The notes beneath the pieces are model-generated. The model was not told where the DNA came from. It did no database searches and saw only the letters and a program-made list of their open reading frames with translations. A stretch of DNA of 64,000 nucleotides from Marinospirillum perlucidum (GTDB taxonomy: Bacteria > Pseudomonadota > Gammaproteobacteria > Pseudomonadales > Halomonadaceae), in contig NZ_QFWJ01000012.1 of assembly GCF_003336805.1 (NCBI RefSeq), positions 1 through 64,000 on the forward strand, given 5' to 3'. The position numbers were made by a program, and so were the translations under genes. Positions within the stretch are counted from its first letter, which is position 1, and each line of letters opens with the position of its first letter. This document shows positions 1 through 8,500 of this stretch, piece by piece.

Positions 1-127
1 CTCCTTCAAAACCCTTCCCCTTGAGAAAAATGATTCAGGGAAGGTACTGGTTCTGGTGGCCAAAGCCACCCTGGAGGTGGGTCAAAATTAATGGCCAGAA
101 GCGGGTCAGTTTAGTTGGCCATTAACA
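1..127 (-). mobile_element. End of an IS21-family-like insertion sequence (partial)
   Basis: On the minus strand the sequence changes at position 127 into an element that begins 5'-TGTTAATGG. It carries two related direct repeats of 21 bp, at 101-121 and 77-97, each starting TGGCCA and ending GACCC(G/A)C, and identical at about 14 of 21 positions. A terminal TG with several spaced copies of a TGGCCA...TGACCC unit is, from memory, typical of IS21-family (istA/istB) ends. At the window edge (1-6) the minus strand reads AAGGAG, a good ribosome binding site, so the transposase gene istA may start just outside. The junction falls inside the exonuclease gene. The family call rests on pattern memory; the boundary at 127 fits the point where exonuclease homology stops. 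Confidence 0.62.
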
Positions 128-602
128 TTTTCACCTTGTCCAGGTAACTATTGGAGAGTTCAATGGTTTTATTGGGCAGGCTGAAACCGAAACGAGGACG
201 AATGAAACGGTTCAGGACCGTAATATCATAGTTGATGTAATAGCCCATAATCGGACGATTACCCACGAACTCCAGCAGCTGCTGGAGAGCATCGGCCAGA
301 ACTTCACCGCCACGCAGATCCACACCACGAATACGGTGAATCTTGATGGAATCACCGGTCAGGCTTTCCGGTTTCTGCAGCTTGATATCCAGCTTGTCAC
401 TGGTTAAAACCTGGGTCCCCTTGATTTTGACCGCAGCGATAGACACCAGCTCCGCTTTTTGCGGATCCAGGTCGGTCATTTCGCAATCCAGAGCGACTAC
501 TTCATCGCCGTCATAGGGTTCAAACATAAACGCATATTCACCGTCCTTGTGCGTCCATTTATCTGTGGCACTTCTTATTGTTTTAAGAACCATGTTGCTC
601 AC
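111..602 (-). pseudogene. DEDD-type 3'-5' exonuclease, C-terminus cut off by an IS
   Basis: The protein is related to RNase T / DNA polymerase III epsilon exonucleases and resembles the Pseudomonas PA3232-type nuclease that sits beside a DUF294 gene. Motif ExoI is visible as a LDCEMT segment (D and E catalytic, about residues 38-42) and ExoII as GYYINYD (about 121-127). The usual last 50 or so residues with ExoIII (H-D-A-x-x-D) are missing. The last five residues, MLMAN, and the stop are encoded by the IS end, so native sequence stops at about position 128. A ribosome binding site (AGGTGA) precedes the ATG at 602. The gene follows the DUF294 gene by 16 nt and is probably co-transcribed with it. 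Without the third acidic motif, catalysis is unlikely. Confidence 0.75.
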
Positions 603-618
603 CTCTTTTTTATATTAA

Positions 619-2451
619 TTACCGTTCAAGATGATAGCGATGGGACATTCGCGATTTAAACTCTTTCACCATATGCAGGGCTTCACGCAAAAGATCCCTG
701 TCCAGCTTGTTAAGGCCCACCGCGCTGATCAGATTGGCTTCATCCATGGCTGCCTGCCCTGTTTCAGCTTTCAACTGCTGGTGCAGCCTCAGGGTACTCA
801 TAACAGCCAGAGCTTCTGCCAAGTCATCAGCAAAATCCTTTTTGATCACTCTTTTTTCCGCCAGGGCTTCTAGGCGTTGAAAGGTATTGGTTTCCTTGAT
901 CTTGAATTGCAAGGCCATGGTTCTTACCCCGTGCACTATGGGGAAGATCCCTCCTTTCTTGATATCCATACCATCCGAACTTTTCAGGCCGCCAAAAAAG
1001 GTCAAGGGCGTACTGAAACGGCGCAATGGCATACCGAAGTAAGAATAGAAGACATCATTGCCTTCCAGGGTACTAAACAGGCTGTCACGCAAGCGATTGA
1101 ACAAACGCGAATCGCCCGCGACAGCGTGAGCATCGACAAAAATGGCCAGATTCATCAGCCCTGTACCCTCGACCGAGCTGGTCCACTGCCCCAGCTTTTT
1201 CTTCCATTCTGACTCGGTCATCACCCATTCAGAGTTAGAAACCATGATGTTGCCCGGGCACAGTGGATAACCAAAGTCCAGCAGGGTATTGGTAAATTTC
1301 TCCATAACCTTGCTGCATTCAGGCCATTCCAGATCATCGGCCAGTATCAAGGCATTATCCTGGTCGGTTTTCAGTACCTGTTCACCCCGACCTTCGCTGC
1401 CCATAACCAATAGACAACATTTTTGCCGGATTTCTTCAGGAACCAAGTGTTCGAAAGCCTTGGCAATGATTCGACCATTCAGTGCAGCCAAGAGGTCCAT
1501 AGCAAAGCGGATTTTGACACCCTGGGAGACCAGGCCGCTAACCAGATCCGTTGTTCCCTTGGCAGCACGGGCCAACTCCTCCAGATTACTCGCTCTTTCA
1601 ATCTGCAGGCCGATAACGTGGGATTGACTGGAGAAGAAACTGAGCACATCCGTCAGCTCGACCAGTCCTTCCAGTTTAGGGCCATCAAAGACAACAACCC
1701 GCTGTACCTTGTGGCGGGTCATCAAAACCAGGGCATTAAACAGAAAGTCATCCGACTGAACGGTCAGCAGGTTATAACTGGCCAGATCACAGATATCTGC
1801 TTCCAGAGTCATTTCTTTGAGTACCACACCTTCGAGCAGGTCGGTACGGGTAACCATGCCGAATTGACTGCCCTTGCGAACCAGAAGGCAGTCAGCCTGC
1901 TGCTCACGCATGGTACGGGTGGCTTCAAGAATACTGGTACCGGAATCCAGCACCACTGCTTCGCGCAGAACGGATGCCCCCACCTTGGCCAGCATAAAGG
2001 CGGACATATCACCACCGCCCTGTTGCTTACTACGACGGCTTTCTAAAAGGCGTGCTTTTTCGGCGAGGGTATTTTGGAAATAGGCGGCAAAAGCACTGTT
2101 GCCATCCATAAACTTGAGGAAAATATCCTTGGGCAGCAACCAGGCGATAGTTTCTTCGAGTGCCCGGAAGGTATAGCGGCTCGAGCCATTGATAATACTA
2201 ATGGCTCCGAAAAGGTCTTCCTGGGCGTATTCGCGGATCAGGCTTTCTTCATTGTCTTCGCCCCGTTGCCCATCAAACTCGACAACGGCACCTTTCATGA
2301 CAACAAAGACATAATCACTGCTCTGACCCGTTTCGATAATGGTCTCGTCCTTGCCAAAATAACCGATATCTAGGCAAGTGAGCAGTTCCTGCTGCTCTTC
2401 CTCGGTCAGCAGGTCAAATGGCGGGTGGGAAATATCAAATTCATTGCTCAT
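619..2451 (-). CDS. cNMP-binding / CBS-pair / DUF294 putative nucleotidyltransferase
   Basis: This is a 610-residue soluble signalling protein. The N-terminus (about 15-125) is a cyclic-nucleotide-binding-like domain. A tandem CBS pair, which usually binds adenine nucleotides, follows at about 165-285. A DUF294 nucleotidyltransferase domain starts near 345 with the GSEGRGEQ signature (about 351-358) and a following D-x-D (TDQDNA), as in GlnD/KNTase-type enzymes. The C-terminal DUF294_C domain fills the rest. It matches the architecture of Pseudomonas PA3233. I chose the ATG at 2451 (MSNEFD) because AAGGA lies 8 nt upstream; an in-frame ATG at 2478 has poorer context. Substrate and partner are unknown. 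The neighbourhood links it to acetate uptake and to the exonuclease downstream. Confidence 0.85.
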   Translation of the reverse strand: MSNEFDISHPPFDLLTEEEQQELLTCLDIGYFGKDETIIETGQSSDYVFVVMKGAVVEFDGQRGEDNEESLIREYAQEDLFGAISIINGSSRYTFRALEETIAWLLPKDIFLKFMDGNSAFAAYFQNTLAEKARLLESRRSKQQGGGDMSAFMLAKVGASVLREAVVLDSGTSILEATRTMREQQADCLLVRKGSQFGMVTRTDLLEGVVLKEMTLEADICDLASYNLLTVQSDDFLFNALVLMTRHKVQRVVVFDGPKLEGLVELTDVLSFFSSQSHVIGLQIERASNLEELARAAKGTTDLVSGLVSQGVKIRFAMDLLAALNGRIIAKAFEHLVPEEIRQKCCLLVMGSEGRGEQVLKTDQDNALILADDLEWPECSKVMEKFTNTLLDFGYPLCPGNIMVSNSEWVMTESEWKKKLGQWTSSVEGTGLMNLAIFVDAHAVAGDSRLFNRLRDSLFSTLEGNDVFYSYFGMPLRRFSTPLTFFGGLKSSDGMDIKKGGIFPIVHGVRTMALQFKIKETNTFQRLEALAEKRVIKKDFADDLAEALAVMSTLRLHQQLKAETGQAAMDEANLISAVGLNKLDRDLLREALHMVKEFKSRMSHRYHLER

Positions 2452-2602
2452 TTTCTTTATCCTTATTATAGGAGCCATTGCCCTTAGCAGGAAAAGTCAG
2501 GGCATTTGATGCAGCCGTCCGTGCACGCCTATTCAGGCTCATAACAATGAATTTAACAAACCCCCCTAATCACTGTAAGCCGTACTTTAGTATCAAAATC
2601 CA

Positions 2603-3121
2603 TCACTCGGAAGCTGAACAAACTTCCTGGTAAAGACGATCACCTTCAGGCAGTGCAACCAAACCCTGAATATCCGGCGAACCATCTTCAACCTTCAGAG
2701 GCAGAAGTTCACGGGTGGTGCAATTGAGCAGATGCGCCTGGCTTTTAACTCGGTCAACATGCTGACGCTCAAAGCGGTAAAGGGTGAATTTGGCAGTTTT
2801 CTGGCCTTCCAGATCCTGAAGCTGCAGGCTTGAAGTATCCAAAAGAGTAAAAGCACCAACCATAGGGAAGACATAGGTCCAGGGACGCCAGAGGTTCTCC
2901 TGGTTTTTTGTAGAAACAACCACCGATTCTTCAGGCAGCTGTTCGGTTTTCATCGCATACCAGTTGTACTCGATATAGATCTGGTAAGACAGCATCCCGA
3001 TGCCAACAAACAGAGGAATAATCCATTTGGGCAACCGGTTGCGTGAGATCTTGCGCAGAAAAAGAGCGATACCTGCAGCAGCCAGGCCGCAAATGCCTGC
3101 TGCTATTAAATGCCACATCAT
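2603..3121 (-). CDS. Small membrane protein of unknown function
   Basis: The 172-residue protein has two N-terminal hydrophobic segments (about 3-22 and 35-52) separated by a basic stretch, followed by a roughly 120-residue polar domain. The predicted topology is a hairpin anchor with an exposed C-terminal domain. A ribosome binding site (AGGAAG) precedes the ATG pair at 3121. It lies between the symporter genes and the DUF294 gene on the same strand, so it may act with the acetate transport module, but no catalytic motif is visible and I do not assign a function. Confidence 0.7.
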   Translation of the reverse strand: MMWHLIAAGICGLAAAGIALFLRKISRNRLPKWIIPLFVGIGMLSYQIYIEYNWYAMKTEQLPEESVVVSTKNQENLWRPWTYVFPMVGAFTLLDTSSLQLQDLEGQKTAKFTLYRFERQHVDRVKSQAHLLNCTTRELLPLKVEDGSPDIQGLVALPEGDRLYQEVCSASE

Positions 3122-3142
3122 ATTTTCACTTCCTGAAATAAG

Positions 3143-3166
3143 TCGGGCTTCCCTAGGGAAGCCCGA
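3143..3166 (-). terminator. Perfect palindromic hairpin downstream of the symporter gene
   Basis: Two 11-nt arms, TCGGGCTTCCC and its exact complement, are separated only by TA, giving a 24-bp palindrome 50 nt after the actP-like stop. The tail on the minus strand (CTTATTTC) is only partly T-rich, so termination may be incomplete, allowing some read-through into the small membrane protein gene. Confidence 0.6.
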
Positions 3167-3215
3167 ACTGTTTTAACCTCAGCAGACTATAACTGCTTTT
3201 CAGGTTAAAGACTAC

Positions 3216-5012
3216 TTAGTGGTCTTGTGCAGCGCCCGCACCCTTAGGATAGCGAACACTTTCAACCATTTCACGGATCTCTGCAGGTGGCGCGTCTGTA
3301 GACTTGGCCACGATGAAGGCAACCGCGAAGTTGATGACGGCACCAATTGCACCGAAGGACAGAGGTGATACACCCAGAATCCAGTTATCTACGTTATCAG
3401 GCAGAGTGTTGGTACCTGGGATGAACAGCCAGCCCTTGTAAGTAAAGATGTAAACCAGGGTAGTCAGCAGACCAGCCAGCATGCCGGCAACAGCACCCTT
3501 GTTGTTCATCGTTACAGAGAAGATACCCATCATCAGTGCAGGGAAGATGGAAGCGGCAGCGATACCAAAGGCCAGGGCTACGGTCTGGGCAGCAAAACCG
3601 GGAGGGTTAAGACCCAGGTAGGTTGCTACCAGGATAGCTGCAGCCATGGAGATACGAGCAGCCAGCATCTCACCTTTTTCAGTGATGTCAGGCTTGAAGG
3701 TCTTCTTGATCAAGTCGTGACTGACCGCAGAAGAGATTGCCAGCAGCAGACCCGCAGCAGTAGACAGGGCCGCAGCGATACCACCAGCCGCAATCAGACC
3801 GATTACCCAGGGTGGCAGGTTGGCAATTTCTGGGTTAGCCAGCACCAGGATGTCGTTGTTAACGCTCAGTTCGCTACCGTTCCAGCCACGAGCTTCAGCG
3901 ATAGAAGCAAATTCTTCGCTCTTGTCGTTGTAGAACTGGATGCGACCATCGTTGTTCTTGTCTTCAAAGGTGATCAGACCGGTTTCTTCCCAAGTCTTAA
4001 CCCAGTCAGGACGCTCTTCGTACTCAATTGCATCGCGCATAGCCGCGTCATAATCTTCAACCTGGCCAGCTGCTTCAGGGTAAACAGTGGTGATCAGGTT
4101 CAGACGAGCCATGGAACCTACTGCAGGAGCAGTCAGGTACAGCAGGGCGATAAAGACCAGAGCCCAACCAGCAGACCAACGTGCGTCAGCTACCTTAGGT
4201 ACGGTGAAGAAGCGGATGATTACGTGAGGCAGACCCGCAGTACCAAACATCAGAGACAGAGTGAACAGGAACATGTTCAGCTTGTTGTCGATGTCGGCAG
4301 TGTATTCACGGAAGCCCAGCTCGCTAACAACAGTGTTCAGTTTTTCCAGCAGAGGTACGCCGGAAGCTTCATGAGTGCTGAACAGACCAAACATAGGAAT
4401 GGGGTTGCCAGTCAGCTGCATGGCGATAAAGATGGCAGGAATGGTGTAGGCAATGATCAGTACCACGTACTGAGCAACCTGAGTGTAGGTAATGCCTTTC
4501 ATGCCACCGAATACGGCGTACAGGAATACGATCAGAGCAGCAATCCAGATACCGGCAGTGTTGGAGATCTCCAGGAAGCGGGAGAAGGCAACACCAGCAC
4601 CACTCATCTGACCGATTACGTAAGTAACAGAAGCAACGATCAGACAAACAACCGCGATGTTACGCGCAGCGCCACTGTAGAAGCGGTCACCGATGAAGTC
4701 AGGAACGGTGAACTTGCCGAACTTACGCAGGTAAGGAGCCAGCAGCATTGCCAGCAGCACGTAGCCGCCAGTCCAACCCATCAGGAAGGAAGATGCGAAA
4801 TAACCACCAGAAGCCAGCAGACCGGCCATGGAGATAAAGGAAGCCGCAGACATCCAGTCAGCTGCGGTAGCCATACCGTTGGTGACAGGGTGAACACCAC
4901 CGCCAGCAACGTAGAAGTCTTTCGTCGAACCGGCACGGGCCCAGATGGCGATACCGATGTAGAGTGCAAAGGATGCACCGACAAACAAGAGGTTGATTGC
5001 AAATTGACTCAT
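3216..5012 (-). CDS. Sodium:solute symporter, acetate-type large subunit (ActP-like)
   Basis: A 598-residue multi-pass inner membrane protein of the sodium:solute symporter family, closest to the VC_2705/ActP-type subgroup that pairs with a small DUF4212 subunit. It probably imports acetate or another short carboxylate with Na+. About 13 hydrophobic segments are evident. A long polar loop at about residues 300-395 carries DKNNDGRIQF, a calcium-loop-like D-x-N-x-D-G-x-I motif. It begins 6 nt after the DUF4212 gene and is clearly co-transcribed. Placement beside CrbS/CrbR and acs supports acetate as substrate. The exact substrate is inference from context and family. Confidence 0.88.
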   Translation of the reverse strand: MSQFAINLLFVGASFALYIGIAIWARAGSTKDFYVAGGGVHPVTNGMATAADWMSAASFISMAGLLASGGYFASSFLMGWTGGYVLLAMLLAPYLRKFGKFTVPDFIGDRFYSGAARNIAVVCLIVASVTYVIGQMSGAGVAFSRFLEISNTAGIWIAALIVFLYAVFGGMKGITYTQVAQYVVLIIAYTIPAIFIAMQLTGNPIPMFGLFSTHEASGVPLLEKLNTVVSELGFREYTADIDNKLNMFLFTLSLMFGTAGLPHVIIRFFTVPKVADARWSAGWALVFIALLYLTAPAVGSMARLNLITTVYPEAAGQVEDYDAAMRDAIEYEERPDWVKTWEETGLITFEDKNNDGRIQFYNDKSEEFASIAEARGWNGSELSVNNDILVLANPEIANLPPWVIGLIAAGGIAAALSTAAGLLLAISSAVSHDLIKKTFKPDITEKGEMLAARISMAAAILVATYLGLNPPGFAAQTVALAFGIAAASIFPALMMGIFSVTMNNKGAVAGMLAGLLTTLVYIFTYKGWLFIPGTNTLPDNVDNWILGVSPLSFGAIGAVINFAVAFIVAKSTDAPPAEIREMVESVRYPKGAGAAQDH

Positions 5013-5018
5013 GCTGAT

Positions 5019-5279
5019 TTACTCCCCAAGGCCATACTTTTCATCAAGCTTGTTCATTCTCCAGGCATAGTGGAAAATGATCGCGATGAAAGTGAGAATT
5101 GAACCCTGTTGGGCAAACCAGAAGCCAAGATCCGTACCGCCAACTGGGATACCAGCAAGCAGCGGACGCAATAGAATGGCGAAGCCATAGGATACCAAAG
5201 CCCAAACAATCAGGCTTCCGAAGATCAGGCGAAGGTTCGCCGACCAGTATGCAGCAGCATTGGATTTATCATCTGCCAT
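5019..5279 (-). CDS. Symporter small subunit, DUF4212 family
   Basis: An 86-residue protein with two transmembrane segments (about 20-42 and 52-75), in the DUF4212 / sodium:solute symporter small-subunit family that precedes VC_2705-type transporters. It likely forms a complex with the large subunit encoded 6 nt downstream. I preferred the ATG at 5279 (MADDKS) because GGAG lies about 9 nt upstream and homologues start with a similar short polar N-terminus; a second in-frame ATG at 5294 would add five residues. Confidence 0.85.
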   Translation of the reverse strand: MADDKSNAAAYWSANLRLIFGSLIVWALVSYGFAILLRPLLAGIPVGGTDLGFWFAQQGSILTFIAIIFHYAWRMNKLDEKYGLGE

Positions 5280-5576
5280 AGTTACGCTCTCCATTTATTG
5301 TTATTGAGAGTTTTGGGGAAACTGCCTGAGCGATTCTGCAAAAATATAAGGGTGTATGTAATCCCCGACATTAGTAGTATCCCCCGAAGAAAAAGGCCTC
5401 AAATTCATCAATAGCTCTTTTTTTTCAGTAGGTTAGCCTGTTTTTATGCAGTTTTGTGACATAAGGAAACCGCTATTAACAGGACAATAGTCTAATAGGC
5501 AGCCCCCTTTTATTGGCGGGCTTCTATTTTAATCCGCATAATGCCGATTTATTTTTACCGATCTATGGGAAACACC
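5280..5576. other. Divergent intergenic region between symporter operon and crbS
   Basis: About 297 bp, AT-rich in the middle, which must hold promoters for both directions. I could not find a convincing -35/-10 pair or a full palindromic operator here. A CRP-like half site (TTTTGTGAC, about 5452-5460) lacks a second half. CrbR is the likely local regulator by family precedent, but its binding motif cannot be identified by eye. Confidence 0.5.
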
Positions 5577-8500
5577 ATGTTTGCAGGCTGGCAACTCATT
5601 CTTATCTCCTTTACCTACCTGTTGATCCTTTTTGCCCTGGCCTGGCAGGGTGACAGGGCTGCCAGGCGCCAACAGCAGGTCACCAGTCGGCCCTGGATTT
5701 ACAGCCTGGCCCTGACGGTCTATTGCACCTCCTGGACTTTTTATGGTGCTGTGGGGCAGGCAGCAGGTGGCGGCCTACTCTATCTCAGCATCTTCCTAGG
5801 TCCCATACTGACTTATTTCTTTGCCTGGCCCTGGCTGCGCAAAATCTTCCGGGTCAGTAAAGCCCAGAACATTACCTCCATTGCCGACTTTATTGCTTCA
5901 CGCTATGGCAAGTGGCAAATACTGGCAGTTGTGGTCACCAGCTTTGCTCTCTTGGGCACCCTGCCCTATATTGCCTTGCAACTGAAAGCCATCGTCATGG
6001 CTTATGAAATCCTGACCGGCTACCCCGACCTTAGTGCCACCACCAATTTCACCCAAATTCCCCTGCTGGCGGATTCAGCCCTTTACGTTGCCCTAATTCT
6101 GGGTATTTTTGCGATTCTTTTCGGGACGCGTCATATCGATGCCACCGAACATCACGAAGGCCTGATCCAGGCCATCGCTTTTGAATCCCTGGTCAAGCTG
6201 TTTGCTTTTCTCTTGGTCGGCGGGGTGATTACCTGGGGACTTTTTGACGGCTTTGCTGATCTGGCCGGAAAAGCCGAATTTTTCCGGCCCTTGGAACGCC
6301 AACTGAATGCCGAAGCCCTGACCCAGGGATTTGTAGCCCAGACATTGCTTTCAATGATGGCGATTATCCTGCTACCGCGGATGTTTCACGTCACCGTGGT
6401 AGAAAATGCGCATCGTGATGATGCCCGCCATGCGCGCTGGTTTCTGCCGGCCTACTTGGCCATCTTTGCCATCTTTGTCTTGCCAGTCGCTGCTGCAGGT
6501 CTGGTGACCTTCCCCGATGGCAATGTTGAAGCCGACACCTTCGTCCTTACCCTACCCCTGGCTTATGATCTCGACTGGCTGGCTCTGGTGGCCTATGTAG
6601 GCGGTTTTTCAGCAGCCACCAGTATGGCCATCATGGCCACTGTGGCTGTTAGCATCATGGTTTCCAATGAAATCGTCATTCCCTTTTTGCTGAAAACCCG
6701 TTGGGTCAGCAGTACCTCCCACCAGGATTTTGGGCGTCTGGTTCTACGAATTCGCCGCATCACTATTCTGCTGGTACTGCTTCTGGGCTATCTGACCTAC
6801 CGTATCATTGCCGAATTCAACTCTCTGGCAGCAACGGGTTTTCTTGCATTTGCCGCCATCGGCCAACTGGCCCCGGCAGTCATCGGCGGTATTCTCTGGA
6901 AAAGAGGCAATCGCTGGGGGGCGCTAAGCGGCTTGATCGTGGGCGGTATTTTCTGGTGCTACACCCTGCTGCTGCCCAGTCTTGAAGCAGCTGGACTGGT
7001 ACATAACCAGCTTTTGGCAATGGGCCCCTGGGGTATCGAATGGCTGCGTCCTACCGCCCTCTTTATCCCCACCGGTCTGGACTTCTTTTCCCAGGGAGTA
7101 CTCTGGAGCCTGAGTGCCAACGTGCTGGTTTATGTGACTGTCTCCCGCCTGACTCATCAACGCGTGATTGACCGCATCCAGGCCTCTGCCTTTGTGGATA
7201 ACCTGGAAAGCAAGCCGGTCAAGAGTTCTCGCCTGTGGAAGGGTTCGACCAACCTGGGTGATCTGCGCCTGCTGGCCGAACGCTTTGTCGGCGAAGCCGC
7301 AGTGACCCGCGCTTTTCGAGACTATGCACTTAAGCGCCACCAGCCTCCCTTGCGTGATGAAGACCCGGCCAGCATCGAATTGATCCAGTACACGGAAAGA
7401 CTACTGGCTGGAGTACTGGGCGCGTCTTCAGCCAGGATCGTGATGAGCTCGGCCCTGCAGGGCAAGGAAATCAAGATTTCCGATGTTATCTCCATCGTTG
7501 ATGAAGCTTCTCAGGTACTGGAATTCAACCGTGGCCTGTTGCAGTCCACCATCGAGAACCTGTCCCAGGGCATCAGCGTAATTGACCAGCACCTGAATCT
7601 GGTGATCTGGAATCAGCGCTATCTAGAGCTGTTCAGTTTTCCCGATAACTTCATCCGGGTCGGGCGTCCGGCCATAGAGATTTTCCGCTACAACGCTGAA
7701 CGCGGAGAATATGGCCCCGGTGACCCGGAAACCCATGTGCAGCAGTTGATGGATAATATCCAGGATGGCGAACCACATCGCTATATTCGCTATCGCCAGG
7801 ATGGCACTGTGATCGAAATCCAGGGCAACCCCATGCCCGGCGGTGGTTTTGTCTACAGCTACCAGGACATCACCCAGCAGAAACAAATCGAAGAAGCCCT
7901 CATCCAGTCGGAAAACAATATCCGCATTTATACCGACAATGTCCCGGCATTAATTGCCTACTTCGATACCGAACGCCGCTATCTCTTTACCAACCGCGCC
8001 TATGAAGAGGCCATGAACATCGACCGCAACCAGGTCATCGGTCGTCCTGTTTACGAAGTCCTGCCCCAGGAAGAATACGAAGCGCGTAGCTCCTTTATGC
8101 GTGCAGCCCTGGAAGGGCGGCGACAGACTTTCGAGCTGGAACTCCCCAGCCGCAATCATAGTGTTCGCTATGCCCTGGTAACCTATACTCCCCACATTGC
8201 TGAAAATGGCGAACTGCTTGGCTTTTTCGCCCTCTACCAGGACATTACCGAAAGGCGCCTGGTGGAAATTGCCCTGCAGGAAACCAACGAGCACCTGGAA
8301 GAAAGGGTGCGGGAAAGAACTCTGGCCTTGTCCGAACTCAACTCGGCGCTCTTCAAGGAAAACCAGGTCCGGGCCAAGGCCGAGGAAAACATGCGTCTGG
8401 CCAAACTTCAGGCAGAAGAAGCCAACGCTTCCAAAACCCGCTTCCTGGCTGCTGCCAGTCACGACCTGCTGCAACCCTTGAATGCTGCACGCCTCTTTAC

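Noticed and set aside
55-70. GGTGGC-CAAA-GCCACC hairpin near the left edge as a terminator
   Set aside because: No T-tract on either strand, and it lies inside the IS end, where it is more likely part of the element.
2465-2470. Perfect TATAAT just before the DUF294 gene
   Set aside because: It lies only 14 bp before the chosen start, leaving almost no leader, and has no -35 at the right distance.
3717-5102. Long open frame of 461 codons on the plus strand opposite the symporter
   Set aside because: It is the antisense shadow of the symporter gene, with a composition unlike a folded protein and no ribosome binding site.
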